Positions 1-11,087 are shown, counted from the stretch's first letter. The stretch is DNA of 64,000 nt from Shewanella decolorationis S12 (GCF_000485795.1 NZ_AXZL01000070.1:37411-101410), one strand, 5' to 3'. Translations and numbers: made by a program. The notes: generated by a model from the sequence alone, not told the origin.

Positions 1-1130
1 GTACGGGCGGGCAGGGTTGCCATTTCTTGGCGTTTAAGATGCGGATTCCACCAAGGCACTTTCACTTCGGGCAAGGTAAAAGTGCCCGCCTTACTGGGGA
101 CGATAGCCGAGGTAATACTGTATTGGGACACTATCTGCGCATCGCGCACAAAGCTCTGGCGCTGGGGTTTTTCGGGATAGGATTTAAGCTCCGGCGGCAG
201 ATTTTGCGTGATATCCGGCAGGCTATTCTCATCGGCATTGGAGGCCAATAAGGTGAGCGTGCGGGTAATAGGGCTTCCGACGGTAAACTCTTTTACATCC
301 TCAGGAAAACTCTCTTTTAATACCACTAAGTCGGCCACAAGCCATTGGCCTTGGAAGCTAGTTGGCGCAGGTTCGACTTGGATGCTTAAGGAGGGCGCGC
401 CGGCTTGCATTGGGCGGCTCTCGTTAAAGCCAAACATGCCGCCACGGCGTTGGGATTCCACTAATACATCGCCAGAAAAGGTCGCGCCTTTGATATTTAC
501 TTGGCCGGGTAAATCGGGAATGATGCCATAGGTGCGTTCAATCACGCGGTAACGGCGGCCTTCGATGATCTCTGAGCCGTCTTTATCTTCGCCGATTTGC
601 TTAATTTGTGCGCCTTCGATAATGGGGGCATTGAGTACACCCCGTTGCAGTTCGACCGCAAGATAGAGCTTCACTTTGTAGGTGATAAGCTGGCCGACGT
701 AGGCCTCATCGGTCGAGACTTTGGCATCGATAAACAGATTCTTGGCCTGCTCAGGTTGTGCGCCCGCTTCGACGACCTTGAGGGGGATTTCGGCGGAGCT
801 GACGCCATCAATGCTAAAGGATGGAATAGTCAGTTGGCCCTTTTGTTTTGGGGCTAGCAGTACTTGCCAGCGTGTCTCTTTAACCGCATCGAAGTTCATT
901 ATCTGGGTGCTACGACTCACGCTGGTGCGACCCACGATAAAATCCTTAAGCAGGATAGAGGTATCGAGTTTACCTGTGTCGACCTCATCATCGGCACTCA
1001 CATTGAGCACAAAGTACTCTCCCTCCATCACCGGATTGCGATCGACCGACGCCTCGAGTTTGCTCAGGGCAAAGGCGGGCTGAATGACCGCGATGCAAAG
1101 CGTGAGGAGGATAAAAAATTGTCTGATCAC
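1..1130 (-). CDS. batD: BatD-type oxygen tolerance protein (partial, C-terminus off the left edge)
   Basis: Reading the minus strand from a GTG at 1130 gives an open frame to the window edge (376 codons). It begins with a Sec signal peptide (hydrophobic stretch FFILLTLCIAVIQPAFA) followed by beta-rich sequence typical of BatD, an exported membrane-anchored protein of the Bat aerotolerance operon whose biochemical role is unclear. The GTG start overlaps the TGA stop of the upstream batB/C gene (GTGA, 1127-1130), which indicates translational coupling and decides the start. The C-terminal part, including the expected membrane anchor, lies outside the window. The identification rests on gene order and general sequence character. 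Confidence 0.85.
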   Translation of the reverse strand, partial: MIRQFFILLTLCIAVIQPAFALSKLEASVDRNPVMEGEYFVLNVSADDEVDTGKLDTSILLKDFIVGRTSVSRSTQIMNFDAVKETRWQVLLAPKQKGQLTIPSFSIDGVSSAEIPLKVVEAGAQPEQAKNLFIDAKVSTDEAYVGQLITYKVKLYLAVELQRGVLNAPIIEGAQIKQIGEDKDGSEIIEGRRYRVIERTYGIIPDLPGQVNIKGATFSGDVLVESQRRGGMFGFNESRPMQAGAPSLSIQVEPAPTSFQGQWLVADLVVLKESFPEDVKEFTVGSPITRTLTLLASNADENSLPDITQNLPPELKSYPEKPQRQSFVRDAQIVSQYSITSAIVPSKAGTFTLPEVKVPWWNPHLKRQEMATLPAR

Positions 1131-3205
1131 CACTGTTCGTTATCCCTTGATATTTGGCCATTTTGACGGCGTTTTTGATATTCGAGTTGCATCTTGTTAC
1201 GCAGCAACACCTGTGGATCTTCACTCACGCCCCGCAGTGCTCGCTGCATCTCCGCGGGCAAAGGCTCGCTGTTGCTCGGCGGCGCTTCAACAGACTCAAC
1301 AGCGGTATCTGGGTTGTTATCCGCCTGTGACTGTTTCTCTTTATCCGCTTTTTGCGCTACGGCCTGTTGCTGTTCTTGCTCGGCTTTGGACTTATCATCC
1401 TCGACCTTTGCCTGCATTTTGGCCTCGTTGCTGGCTGGATCTTCTTTATCTTCTGCATTGTTATCGGCGCGGTTTTGCTGATTGGCTTGTTGCTCGGCTT
1501 GCTGTTGTTCCTGCAGTTCATCTTGCTGATCTTGCTGATCTTGCTTGGCCTTATCATCACTCGCTTGCTGTTTATCCTGTTCGCCTTGCTGAGGATTATT
1601 CTGCTCGGATGAAGCCTCTTGCTCCTGCGCCGGTTTGTCGTCCGCTTGGTCAGGATAATTTTGCTGTTGGGACTGCTGCTCTTGAGACTGCTGTTGAGCT
1701 TGGTCGTTTTGCGAGGATTGTTGATCTCCCTGCTGACCCTGCTGGCTTTGTCCCTGCTGCTGATCGTTCTGATTCTGTCCCTGTTGGTTTTGATCGCCTT
1801 GAGACTGCTTATCTTGATTGTCAGCATTTTGCTGCGATTGTTGCTGGTTCAGCAATTTCTCTGCTAGCTCAAGGTTGGCTTTGGCCTGTGGGAAATCGGG
1901 CTGCTTGTCGAGTGCGGCCTGATAACGCTCCTTGGCTTTATCGGGTTTACCAAGTTGCATCAGCGCGTTGCCTTGATTGTACAGGCCATTAGCAGAGCTA
2001 TCTTGCTCAAAGTTTTTTAGCGCCTGTTCGTACTCGCCCGCCTTGTACTGCGCCGCGCCTTGCCATTGGGGCGTCTCGAATTTTTGAGCGGCATTGGCGT
2101 AATCCTCGGCTTGATAGGCCTGCATCGCCTGTTGATCTTTGGTGTGCCAGAGCGAGTCCCAAGCACTAGCATGGGCATTCTGTGGGGCTGCACCGAGCAA
2201 TAGACCAGCTAATCCCATCAGCAGCCAGTTGGCGAGCATGCCTTGCCTAAAGCTCAGCAGGGCAGGGATGATTAAAAGTAAGGCGAGGTAAGGGCCGAGA
2301 TCCTGCCAGGTTTCCCCATCGAGATCCGTGGCCTTGGCATCGCCACTGTCGCTTAACCAATGTTGCAACTGCACTAGATCCTGACCATCGGCCCGATTGG
2401 GGATCATGATGCCATTATGGTTATCGGCTAATTTTTGCAGTAAGCCAAAGTCGGTTTTGGCGACAACCACTTCATTGCTGCTGTCCCGCTGTAATTGGCC
2501 ATCGGGTAAACGGATTGGCGCGCCTTGAGGGCTACCAAATCCCATAATAGCAAGGCGATATTGGCTACCAGCTAAGGCCGAGTTAGCCTCATCGAATTGC
2601 CTCGGAGTGATGCCATCTGTCATCACAATAATATCGCCGCGCAGATGCCCGCCCTGTGCCAGTAGATTCTTGGCTTGGGTTAGAGCCGCCGCTAGGTTTG
2701 AGCCCAACACAGGCATAATCTCTGGGCTTAAAGTGGGCAATAAATTAAGCAGCGTACCCGTATCTCGGGTGAGTGGGCTTATAGTAAAGGCATCGCCAGC
2801 GAAGGCAATCAGGCCAGTTTCGCCTTCTTTTAAGCCGCGGAGCAAATCTGTCGCTCGAAACTTGGTTTGGGTTAAGCGGTTGGGCGCCAGATCGGTGGCA
2901 AACATGGAGACTGACATGTCCATCACCAACACTCGGCCTTGCTCGGCTGCAAAAACGGGCAAGGTTTGCTTATTGAGGGCCGGCCCCGCTAAGGCCAAGG
3001 TGGCAATGACCCAAGTGAAAGCCAAGATATGCAGTGGTCGACGGGATTTTTGCGTGCCCTCTGTGACCAATATTTTGGCCAAGTGCGGCGCAATATAGCG
3101 GTTCCAGGCGCTATTACTCTGGTGTTGACGCCATAGCGCCCACAGGATGATGGTGAGTGGCAACAGGGCGAGTAACCATTCTGGACGAATAAAATGCAGG
3201 CTCAT
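1127..3205 (-). CDS. batB: BatB-BatC fusion: VWA domain plus TPR and Q-rich tail
   Basis: This 692-aa protein has two N-terminal membrane helices (about residues 10-26 and 60-75). A von Willebrand A domain follows, with the MIDAS motif DMSVS at 96-100. There is another membrane pair near 310-345, then TPR-like helices at about 385-455. The last third is an extreme low-complexity Gln/Asn/Asp/Lys/Ser region (about 456-650). In many bacteria BatB (VWA) and BatC (TPR) are separate; here they form one polypeptide. Its ATG overlaps the batA stop (TAATG). It probably forms an inner-membrane complex with BatA and BatD, served by the MoxR ATPase. The molecular substrate is unknown. The Q-rich tail may be a flexible linker or an interaction surface. 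Confidence 0.9.
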   Translation of the reverse strand: MSLHFIRPEWLLALLPLTIILWALWRQHQSNSAWNRYIAPHLAKILVTEGTQKSRRPLHILAFTWVIATLALAGPALNKQTLPVFAAEQGRVLVMDMSVSMFATDLAPNRLTQTKFRATDLLRGLKEGETGLIAFAGDAFTISPLTRDTGTLLNLLPTLSPEIMPVLGSNLAAALTQAKNLLAQGGHLRGDIIVMTDGITPRQFDEANSALAGSQYRLAIMGFGSPQGAPIRLPDGQLQRDSSNEVVVAKTDFGLLQKLADNHNGIMIPNRADGQDLVQLQHWLSDSGDAKATDLDGETWQDLGPYLALLLIIPALLSFRQGMLANWLLMGLAGLLLGAAPQNAHASAWDSLWHTKDQQAMQAYQAEDYANAAQKFETPQWQGAAQYKAGEYEQALKNFEQDSSANGLYNQGNALMQLGKPDKAKERYQAALDKQPDFPQAKANLELAEKLLNQQQSQQNADNQDKQSQGDQNQQGQNQNDQQQGQSQQGQQGDQQSSQNDQAQQQSQEQQSQQQNYPDQADDKPAQEQEASSEQNNPQQGEQDKQQASDDKAKQDQQDQQDELQEQQQAEQQANQQNRADNNAEDKEDPASNEAKMQAKVEDDKSKAEQEQQQAVAQKADKEKQSQADNNPDTAVESVEAPPSNSEPLPAEMQRALRGVSEDPQVLLRNKMQLEYQKRRQNGQISRDNEQW

Positions 3206-4221
3206 TAACGAACATCCCCCCGTGGTGTTGCTGATGGAACAGGGTTTTTAGTCCGCGAAAACAGCGATAACTGACCTAAGGCTATCCAAATGCTGGTGAG
3301 TAGCGCGAGGGCGAGCGGCCAATAGAATAGCTCCGCTTGAGGACGATAGCTGAGTTGATCGCGGCTCACGGGCTCAAGCTTGTCAATTTCTTGATAAATC
3401 TGTTCCAGCTCTTGGCTGTTACGGGCGCGGAAATAGCGGCCATGGGTAACATCGGCAATATGCTTGAGTTGGTTTTCATCGAGATCCATCGACGGATTGA
3501 CTCGCTCACGACCAAACAGGGTGCGTCTTTCCATAACATCGGCACCCACGCCAACGGTATAAATTGTCACTTTGCGATTAGCGGCGATTTGGGCCGCTTG
3601 CTCAGGATCGATATTACCGGCGTTATTTGAGCCGTCAGTCAATAAAATCAATACTCTGTTACTCTCATCCATCTTATCGAAGCGCTTGACCGCAAGCGCA
3701 ATCGACTCGCCGATCGCCGTTTGTTTACCGACAAGGCCTATCTGCGCCTCCTTTAAAAACTGGGCGACAGAGCGTCTATCTTGAGTGAGTGGTGCCTGTA
3801 GATAGGCGTGATCGGCAAATAAAATCAAACCGATACGATCGCCTTTGCGACGTTCAATAAACTCACTAACCACGTGTTGGATCAGGGTAAAACGGTCGAC
3901 CACTTTGCCGTTAATCACCATATCTTCAATCTGCATACTGCCGGATAAATCCACCGCCAGCATCAGATCTCGCCCTTGGCTTGGTAGTTCAATCGGATCG
4001 CCAAGCCATTGTGGTCGGGCGATAGCAAGCACTAACAAGCTCCACATCAACCAATAACGTTTGCGACTTTGGTGGCTGTGGTTCGTGATATTGGCTTTGC
4101 CAGTTTGACTAATACCGGGCAATTGCAGGCGGCCACCTTCGGCTTGCACCGTTTGGCGACGCCAAAAAATAAAAGGTAAAGGCAGTAAAATCAATGCCAA
4201 AGGCCATGCGACTGTTAACAT
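3205..4221 (-). CDS. batA: BatA-type VWA domain membrane protein
   Basis: This 338-aa protein has an N-terminal hydrophobic segment, a second helix near residues 57-68, a VWA domain with an intact MIDAS motif DLSGS at 91-95, and a C-terminal transmembrane helix (about 300-320). The architecture is that of BatA, which places its metal-binding VWA domain in the periplasm between membrane anchors. The gene lies in a tightly packed operon: its start overlaps the end of the DUF4381 gene by 7 bases, and its stop overlaps the start of batB/C. Bat operons have been linked to aerotolerance and stress survival in other bacteria. The function here is inferred from that family only. Confidence 0.9.
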   Translation of the reverse strand: MLTVAWPLALILLPLPFIFWRRQTVQAEGGRLQLPGISQTGKANITNHSHQSRKRYWLMWSLLVLAIARPQWLGDPIELPSQGRDLMLAVDLSGSMQIEDMVINGKVVDRFTLIQHVVSEFIERRKGDRIGLILFADHAYLQAPLTQDRRSVAQFLKEAQIGLVGKQTAIGESIALAVKRFDKMDESNRVLILLTDGSNNAGNIDPEQAAQIAANRKVTIYTVGVGADVMERRTLFGRERVNPSMDLDENQLKHIADVTHGRYFRARNSQELEQIYQEIDKLEPVSRDQLSYRPQAELFYWPLALALLTSIWIALGQLSLFSRTKNPVPSATPRGDVR

Positions 4222-4808
4222 TGCTCCTCCGCAGGCTTAGCTGGAACCGATGTTACTGCTGCTGACGTACTCGGGTTTTGGTTTGCAGCAGTGTGCATTA
4301 TCGGCGTGCTTAATTTGGCTTTTGAAGCAAACCAGCTGCGGGCGAGGGCCTGTAACTCAAGGGCCTCCTCGGCGCTGAGTGGTTTAGCCTGGTGGCGTTT
4401 ATCCAATAAAGGCCCAATGCGGCCGCGCTGCTTTGTGGGCAAATGACTATCTAACCAAGTTGCCCACGCGGGGCCGTCGAGTTTGGCTATCATTTCCCTT
4501 GGCAGATAACTTAAGGCGGTGCGCTTTAACAGCTGATTCACGTCAGAGGGATACTGGTTCGAATGAGGATCAAGTGCTGCAAATAAGCCTTGGGCGGCTT
4601 TTTTAGGCGCTAAGTAGGCGGCTCGTTTTTTGAGCCAAAGAATTGTGGCAATCAACAAAACTAACAGGATAGCGAGTGCTAACCAATAACCTATTGCCCA
4701 TGGCCAAGCCCCAATCGGGTCGGGGAGAATAATATCTTGTAAATCCGCCAAAGCGGGATTTGGCGTGGCTGCCTTATCCAAGGCTGGATTTAGAGTTTGT
4801 GGGTTCAC
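4215..4808 (-). CDS. DUF4381 family membrane protein of the Bat operon
   Basis: This 197-aa protein has a single strong transmembrane helix near residues 38-56, followed by a basic KKRAA stop-transfer and a soluble domain of about 130 residues. Short proteins of this architecture (DUF4381) sit between the DUF58 and batA genes in many MoxR/Bat operons, exactly as here. No catalytic motif is visible. The gene overlaps batA by 7 bases, so the two are probably translationally coupled. It likely acts as a membrane-bound partner of the VWA proteins, but its job is unknown. Confidence 0.8.
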   Translation of the reverse strand: MNPQTLNPALDKAATPNPALADLQDIILPDPIGAWPWAIGYWLALAILLVLLIATILWLKKRAAYLAPKKAAQGLFAALDPHSNQYPSDVNQLLKRTALSYLPREMIAKLDGPAWATWLDSHLPTKQRGRIGPLLDKRHQAKPLSAEEALELQALARSWFASKAKLSTPIMHTAANQNPSTSAAVTSVPAKPAEEQC

Positions 4809-4871
4809 GCTTTGGACTCACTTATGCTTTATGTTGCACTGTCTACTATTACTCACTTATTTGCCGTGCTG

Positions 4872-5840
4872 TTATTGCAGTAAGGCTAACTGTTGCGCAA
4901 GGGGTAAACCCGCGTCGATAAATTGGGTACGCACCTTTAGCTTCTGCATCATGGCGATAAAGTCATTCTGCTGCTGTTGTTGCAGCCCAAGCCATGCTTG
5001 ATAACTGTCGCGAGTCAGCACTCGATCTTGGTCTCCTTCGCGAACGGGCAAACTAAACTGCTTGGGTAAGTTGAGGTTGCCCTGCCTGAGTGGGTCGGTC
5101 ACCAGATAAGCGCCAATATCACAATGGCGTTTAAGTTCTGTCAGCGGCGCGATACATTGCGGCGTAAAATGGCTGCCATCTGTGATAATCCAAATCAATG
5201 AGCCCGGTTTCGCGATACGTTGCAAGCGCTGGCAGGCACGCAGGATATGGTCTGGATCCCTTGGATGAGTGCCGAGCTGATTGAGTTGTTGCTCGTGCAC
5301 TCGGCGCAATCCTGAAATGAGCTGCAATATCCCTTGGCGGCGACTGCGGGGTTTTAACTCTAGATGCTCAGATTCGCAGGCGATTAAGGCGCCGAGTCTG
5401 TCACCGTGGTTGATGGCATTCCAACCTAGCGTGGTCGCTAAATGTCCCGCTTGTACCGACTGTAATAATAAACTCGAGCCAAAATACAGGCTCTGGCTTA
5501 AATCGAGCAGCAGTAGGATAGGGCGCTCGCGCTCCTCAATAAATAACTTAGTGTGGGTTTGCCCAGTGCGGGCGGTCACGCGCCAATCTATGGTGCGAAC
5601 ATCGTCGCCCTGTTGATAGTGACGCACTTCGGCAAATTCCATCCCGCGGCCTTTGATTAAACTGCTGCGATGCCCCGCCATATTGGCACGTGCCCGGCTG
5701 TGACGCTCAGGAATAGCCCGCGCAATCGTCTGGCAGGCGAGCAGTTCTTTCTCGGTTAAATGCAGCCCGTCGGCAAATAATGGCAAGCCATGTAGATTGC
5801 CATCACTGTGTTGGGATGCGTTTAGCGCACTGTTATTCAT
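4872..5840 (-). CDS. DUF58 domain protein (VWA-like), MoxR-associated
   Basis: This 322-aa soluble protein carries the DUF58 signature: RGMEFAEVRHYQQGDDVRTI, then WRVTARTG and the ERERPILLLLDLSQS segment, which resembles a VWA fold with a partial MIDAS (DLSQS). DUF58 proteins almost always neighbour MoxR ATPases, and here the gene follows moxR by 72 bases on the same strand. It is probably a cytosolic adaptor between the MoxR AAA+ ATPase and the membrane VWA proteins. That role is inferred from gene context. Length and motif order are normal for the family. Confidence 0.88.
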   Translation of the reverse strand: MNNSALNASQHSDGNLHGLPLFADGLHLTEKELLACQTIARAIPERHSRARANMAGHRSSLIKGRGMEFAEVRHYQQGDDVRTIDWRVTARTGQTHTKLFIEERERPILLLLDLSQSLYFGSSLLLQSVQAGHLATTLGWNAINHGDRLGALIACESEHLELKPRSRRQGILQLISGLRRVHEQQLNQLGTHPRDPDHILRACQRLQRIAKPGSLIWIITDGSHFTPQCIAPLTELKRHCDIGAYLVTDPLRQGNLNLPKQFSLPVREGDQDRVLTRDSYQAWLGLQQQQQNDFIAMMQKLKVRTQFIDAGLPLAQQLALLQ

Positions 5841-5912
5841 TCAAAGCTACTCATACAAAGCGATTCATTTACCTAGGATTTATCAGCCCGTGTATTCAGA
5901 CCTGCCATGCGA

Positions 5913-6869
<957 letters not shown>

Positions 6870-6978
6870 GATGCTACTCGTTTTTTAGGTTGAAAATATC
6901 GATTGAAAATACGTGTGTGGGCTTAAGACCACGAATATGGTAAAGAATTCCCTAAGGGTTTGGCTAGTGTTAAAAAAA

Positions 6979-6992
6979 CAAACAGGTGTTTA
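6979..6992. promoter_or_regulatory. PsrA-like operator upstream of fadI
   Basis: The sequence CAAACAGGTGTTTA contains the inverted repeat AAAC-N4-GTTT. This fits the published PsrA pattern (G/C)AAAC-N2-4-GTTT(G/C), except for the last base. PsrA is a TetR-family repressor of beta-oxidation genes that responds to fatty acids in Pseudomonas and related gammaproteobacteria. The site lies 151 bases before fadI in the fadI/moxR divergent region. Assignment is by motif only. Confidence 0.5.
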
Positions 6993-7030
6993 AAACTTGC
7001 TGACAAGAAGTTAGAATCAGATCACACTTT

Positions 7031-7047
7031 AATGGTCAGACCTGTTA
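7031..7047. promoter_or_regulatory. FadR-like operator upstream of fadI
   Basis: The core TGGTCAGACC (7033-7042) matches the centre of the FadR operator consensus (AACTGGTCNGACCAGTT) well, with a T instead of A after it. FadR represses fatty-acid degradation genes until acyl-CoA binds. The site lies about 100 bases upstream of the fadI start. Together with the PsrA-like site it suggests dual fatty-acid control of fadIJ. Motif-based only. Confidence 0.5.
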
Positions 7048-7142
7048 TTGGGCTTTTTTGGTGCCAAACAGCAGGGCAAACATGGAAATCGATAGCGCCG
7101 CCTGAAATCTCTCAGCGATAGCGCACATAAAGAGGGTGACAA

Positions 7143-8453
7143 ATGAGTGATAGACAACAGGTAACTAACGCAAAGGGTGAGCGTATCGCCATTGTGGCGG
7201 GCTTAAGAACGCCATTTGCGAAACAGGCGACCGCATTCCACGGTGTGTCGGCGCTCGATATGGGCAAAATGGTAGTTAACGAGATGCTGGCCCGTAGCGA
7301 ACTGGATCCTAAGTTGATTGAGCAACTGGTGTATGGTCAGGTGGTACAAATGCCTGCGGCACCGAACATTGCCCGTGAAATCGTGTTAGGGACTGGCATG
7401 GATGTGTCAACCGATGCCTACAGCGTGACCCGCGCCTGTGCGACCAGTTTCCAATCCGCGGTGAATGTGGCCGAGTCAATCATGACGGGCAATATTGAGA
7501 TTGGTATTGCTGGCGGCGCCGACTCTTCTTCTGTATTACCTATCGGTGTGTCTAAAAAGCTCGCCCATGCCTTAGTCGATCTGAATAAAGCCCGCAGTTT
7601 TGGTCAAAAATTACAGATTTTCCGCCGTTTAGGCATCAAAGATTTATTGCCAGTGCCGCCTGCTGTTGCCGAGTATTCTACGGGATTGTCTATGGGACAA
7701 ACCGCTGAGCAAATGGCCAAGACGTATAATATCAGCCGCGCCGACCAAGATGCGCTGGCACACCGCTCCCACACGTTGGCGAGTGAAACCTGGGCTTCGG
7801 GTCATCTGCGTGATGAAGTGATGGTGGCCCATGTCCCACCCTACAAACAGTTTATCGAGCGCGATAATAACATTCGTGAAAACTCTGATTTAGCCTCTTA
7901 CGCCAAACTGCGTCCCGCTTTCGATAGAAAGCATGGTAGCGTGACTGCCGCGAACAGTACGCCGCTGACCGATGGTGCCTCGGCGATCATTTTGATGAGT
8001 GAAGGTCGCGCTAAAGCCTTGGGTTATCAACCTATTGGGTATATTAAGAGCTACGCATTTACCGCGATTGATGTGTGGCAAGACATGTTGATGGGGCCAT
8101 CCTATGCAACGCCATTGGCATTAAAACGCGCTGGCATGGAATTAGAAGATTTAACCCTTATTGAAATGCACGAAGCCTTTGCGGCACAAACCTTAGCTAA
8201 CATGCAAATGTTTGCCTCCAAAAAATTTGCCGAAGAAAAATTAGGGCGCAATCGTGCCATTGGTGAAATAGATATGAGCAAATTTAACGTGCTCGGTGGT
8301 TCTTTAGCTTACGGCCATCCTTTTGCGGCTACAGGTACGCGTTTAATCACTCAAGTTTGTCGTGAGCTTAAACGTCGTGGCGGCGGAACGGGCTTGGCAA
8401 CGGCCTGTGCTGCGGGTGGTTTAGGGGCTGCAATGATTGTGGAAGTGGAGTAA
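7143..8453 (+). CDS. fadI: 3-ketoacyl-CoA thiolase FadI (beta subunit)
   Basis: This 436-aa thiolase cleaves 3-ketoacyl-CoA to acetyl-CoA and a shortened acyl-CoA, the last step of beta-oxidation. The thiolase nucleophile is Cys99 in TRACATS. The catalytic His is in the EMHEAFAAQ segment, and the second Cys is in the C-terminal [10 protein letters not shown] motif. It forms a multienzyme complex with FadJ. Its TAA stop overlaps the ATG of fadJ (TAATG at 8451-8455), so the two are translationally coupled. The fadI-fadJ-sixA-smrB order also occurs in E. coli, although here sixA is about 9 kb away. Confidence 0.97.
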   Translation: MSDRQQVTNAKGERIAIVAGLRTPFAKQATAFHGVSALDMGKMVVNEMLARSELDPKLIEQLVYGQVVQMPAAPNIAREIVLGTGMDVSTDAYSVTRACATSFQSAVNVAESIMTGNIEIGIAGGADSSSVLPIGVSKKLAHALVDLNKARSFGQKLQIFRRLGIKDLLPVPPAVAEYSTGLSMGQTAEQMAKTYNISRADQDALAHRSHTLASETWASGHLRDEVMVAHVPPYKQFIERDNNIRENSDLASYAKLRPAFDRKHGSVTAANSTPLTDGASAIILMSEGRAKALGYQPIGYIKSYAFTAIDVWQDMLMGPSYATPLALKRAGMELEDLTLIEMHEAFAAQTLANMQMFASKKFAEEKLGRNRAIGEIDMSKFNVLGGSLAYGHPFAATGTRLITQVCRELKRRGGGTGLATACAAGGLGAAMIVEVE

Positions 8454-10588
8454 TGGCGATGGAAAAGACATTTAATTTAACCCGCCGTGAAGACGGTATC
8501 GCCATTCTAACAATGGACGTACCCGGCGAAACCATGAATACCCTCAAGGCAGAATTTGGCCCTGAGATAAGTGAGATCCTGTCTGAGATTAAAGGCGATA
8601 ACAGTATCCGTGGCCTAGTGCTGATTTCGGGTAAAAAAGACTCCTTCGTAGCAGGGGCGGATATCTCTATGCTCGATGCGTGCCAAACGGCCGGTGATGC
8701 GAAAGCCTTATCCCAGCAAGGGCATGTGGTGTTTAACGAGTTAGAAGCCTTGAATATCCCTGTGGTTGCAGCTATTCATGGTGCCTGTTTAGGAGGCGGT
8801 CTAGAATTGGCGCTAGCCTGTCATCTACGTGTGTGTAGTGATGATGGCAAGACCATGTTGGGTGTACCCGAAGTGCAACTCGGTTTATTACCCGGTGGCG
8901 GCGGTACTCAGCGTTTACCTCGTTTAGTGGGGATCACTACTGCACTAGATATGATGTTGACGGGTAAACAAATTCGTCCGAAACAAGCGTTAAAGATGGG
9001 CTTAGTTAACGATGTGGTGCCACAAACGATTTTGCTGCAAACCGCAGTGGAGATGGCGCTCGCGGGTAAGCGCACGGCGAAACCGGTTAAAAAATCGCTG
9101 GTTAATCAATTACTCGAAGGCACAGGGTTTGGTCGCAATATTATTTTCGATCAAGCCATCAAGCAAGTCGCTAAGAAAACCCAAGGTAACTACCCCGCGC
9201 CTGCAAAGATTATTGATTGCGTGCGCCAAGGTATGGCGAAGGGAATGCAGAAAGGGCTTGAGGTGGAAGCCAGCCATTTTGCTGAGCTGGTGGTATCGAA
9301 AGAATCTGAGGCGCTGCGCAGTATTTTCTTTGCTACCACAGAGATGAAGAAAGAAACTGGCGCCGAAGGGGCGACACCACGTAAAGTCAAAAAAGCGGTG
9401 ATTTTAGGTGGTGGTTTGATGGGCGGTGGTATTGCTTCGGTCACGACGACTAAGGCTAAAATTCCTGCGCGGGTAAAAGACATTAACGAAAAGGGCTTAA
9501 GCAATGCGCTTTCCTACGCCTATAAGTTATTGGATAAAGGTGTTAAACGTCGTCATATGACGCCGGCCGTTCGTGACAATTTAATGGCACTGATGACAAC
9601 GACAACCGAATATAAAGGCGTTAAGGATGCTGACATTGTTGTTGAAGCCGTGTTTGAGGATTTAGCGCTTAAACATCAGATGGTTAAAGATATTGAGCGT
9701 GAATGCGGTGAGCACACGATTTTTGCATCTAACACCTCATCTTTACCCATTGGCCAAATTGCACAAGCGGCCAGCCGTCCTGAAAATGTGATTGGCTTAC
9801 ATTATTTCTCACCAGTAGAAAAAATGCCGCTGGTGGAAGTGATTGCCCATGCGAAAACGTCTCCAGAGACGATTGCCACCACAGTGGCCTTTGCCCGCAA
9901 ACAGGGTAAAACGCCAATCGTAGTACAAGACGGTGCCGGCTTTTATGTTAACCGTATCCTCGCGCTTTATATGAACGAAGCAGCACAATTACTGCTGGAA
10001 GGGCAGAGTATTGAGCACCTAGACAAAGCCTTAGTGAAGTTCGGTTTCCCCGTCGGCCCTATCACTTTGCTCGATGAAGTGGGTATCGATGTCGGTGCTA
10101 AAATCGCTCCAATCCTTGAAAAAGAACTGGGTGAGCGCTTTAAAGCTCCAGCAGCCTTCGATAAGTTACTGAGCGATGATAGAAAAGGCCGTAAAAATGG
10201 CAAAGGTTTCTATCAATATGCTGCTGGCAATAAAGCGTCGAGCAAGAAGAAAGCCGTAGATGAAAGTGTTTACGCAGTGCTTGGCATCAAGCCTGGTATG
10301 GACAAAGACTTAAGTGCAGTGGCGGAGCGTTGTGTCGTGCAAATGCTCAATGAAGCAGTACGTTGTTTAGATGACGGCATTATCGCTTCATCGCGCGATG
10401 GTGATATTGGTGCCATCTTCGGTATTGGTTTCCCACCATTCTTAGGTGGCCCATTCCACTATATTGATACCCTAGGTGCCGATAACTTAGTCAACATACT
10501 GGAACGTTATCAAGCCCAATACGGCGACCGATTTGAGCCATGTCCACGTCTTAAGGCAATGGCGGCAGAAAAGACACGTTTCTTCTAA
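8453..10588 (+). CDS. fadJ: Multifunctional fatty acid oxidation protein FadJ (alpha subunit)
   Basis: This 711-aa fused protein has an N-terminal enoyl-CoA hydratase/isomerase domain (about residues 1-190; [15 protein letters not shown] and [15 protein letters not shown] segments with the two catalytic Glu). A 3-hydroxyacyl-CoA dehydrogenase follows (NAD-binding [12 protein letters not shown] near 317, catalytic His in [16 protein letters not shown]) with the C-terminal dehydrogenase repeats. It carries out the hydration and oxidation steps of beta-oxidation and pairs with FadI. It lies immediately upstream of a strong terminator. The length matches E. coli FadJ (714 aa). Confidence 0.97.
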   Translation: MAMEKTFNLTRREDGIAILTMDVPGETMNTLKAEFGPEISEILSEIKGDNSIRGLVLISGKKDSFVAGADISMLDACQTAGDAKALSQQGHVVFNELEALNIPVVAAIHGACLGGGLELALACHLRVCSDDGKTMLGVPEVQLGLLPGGGGTQRLPRLVGITTALDMMLTGKQIRPKQALKMGLVNDVVPQTILLQTAVEMALAGKRTAKPVKKSLVNQLLEGTGFGRNIIFDQAIKQVAKKTQGNYPAPAKIIDCVRQGMAKGMQKGLEVEASHFAELVVSKESEALRSIFFATTEMKKETGAEGATPRKVKKAVILGGGLMGGGIASVTTTKAKIPARVKDINEKGLSNALSYAYKLLDKGVKRRHMTPAVRDNLMALMTTTTEYKGVKDADIVVEAVFEDLALKHQMVKDIERECGEHTIFASNTSSLPIGQIAQAASRPENVIGLHYFSPVEKMPLVEVIAHAKTSPETIATTVAFARKQGKTPIVVQDGAGFYVNRILALYMNEAAQLLLEGQSIEHLDKALVKFGFPVGPITLLDEVGIDVGAKIAPILEKELGERFKAPAAFDKLLSDDRKGRKNGKGFYQYAAGNKASSKKKAVDESVYAVLGIKPGMDKDLSAVAERCVVQMLNEAVRCLDDGIIASSRDGDIGAIFGIGFPPFLGGPFHYIDTLGADNLVNILERYQAQYGDRFEPCPRLKAMAAEKTRFF

Positions 10589-10608
10589 GCGCTTAATATA
10601 ACCTGGTT

Positions 10609-10638
10609 AAAAAAGCGGCAAATCTATGCCGCTTTTTT
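10609..10638 (+). terminator. Rho-independent terminator after fadIJ
   Basis: AAAAAAGCGGCA and TGCCGCTTTTTT form a 12-bp perfect stem with a 6-base loop and a T-run, 20 bases after the fadJ stop. The rest of 10639-10849 has no gene. It contains an 8-bp inverted repeat TTACGGCA-GTTG-TGCCGTAA (10713-10732) without a T-run. Confidence 0.9.
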
Positions 10639-10849
10639 ATTGCCTCAAGGCTAATTTTTGCCTAAAAAATGTTCACACATGTTTGAGTGATCTTGTATCA
10701 TGGCGTGCCTATTTACGGCAGTTGTGCCGTAATACCCTAAATTTAGATGTTGATTAGTGCTGATAAATAGCCTCGTTTAGAGTTTATTTGTATTGAGAAC
10801 TGCTATTTTTTGATTTGCACATAATGACTTAGTCGATGAAGAGGTTGCT

Positions 10850-11059
10850 GTGGGATTAATGTTTTATGTGATTTTCGTCTTGTCAGTGAGTTGTTCCTGG
10901 TGTTTTGGCGTTGCGGCTTTTAGAATCGGACTTTCTGTAACCTATTGGGCTGTAATGGGATTTATACTGGGACCCTTAGCGTTTCCACTGTTTTCTTCCC
11001 ATAAACGTATTGCATTAAGCAGAGTTCGCCAGACTTCTGAATGTAGTCTAACCGCTTAA
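10850..11059 (+). CDS. Small hypothetical membrane protein
   Basis: This 69-aa protein starts from a GTG with GAAGAGG 6-12 bases upstream, which decides the start. It shows two hydrophobic segments (about residues 3-23 and 30-49), a Cys-Ser-Trp-Cys motif, and a short polar C-terminus. It has its own ribosome binding site and is followed by a good terminator, so it is likely real. I recognise no family. It is separated from fadJ by a terminator and 211 bases, so it is probably independently transcribed. Confidence 0.6.
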   Translation: MGLMFYVIFVLSVSCSWCFGVAAFRIGLSVTYWAVMGFILGPLAFPLFSSHKRIALSRVRQTSECSLTA

Positions 11060-11087
11060 TATTGTTATTATTTGTTGTAATGGGGTA

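Noticed and set aside
1084..1992. Long plus-strand frame antisense to the batB/C Q-rich region
   Set aside because: Antisense shadow of low-complexity codons; no family resemblance, and it overlaps well-supported bat genes.
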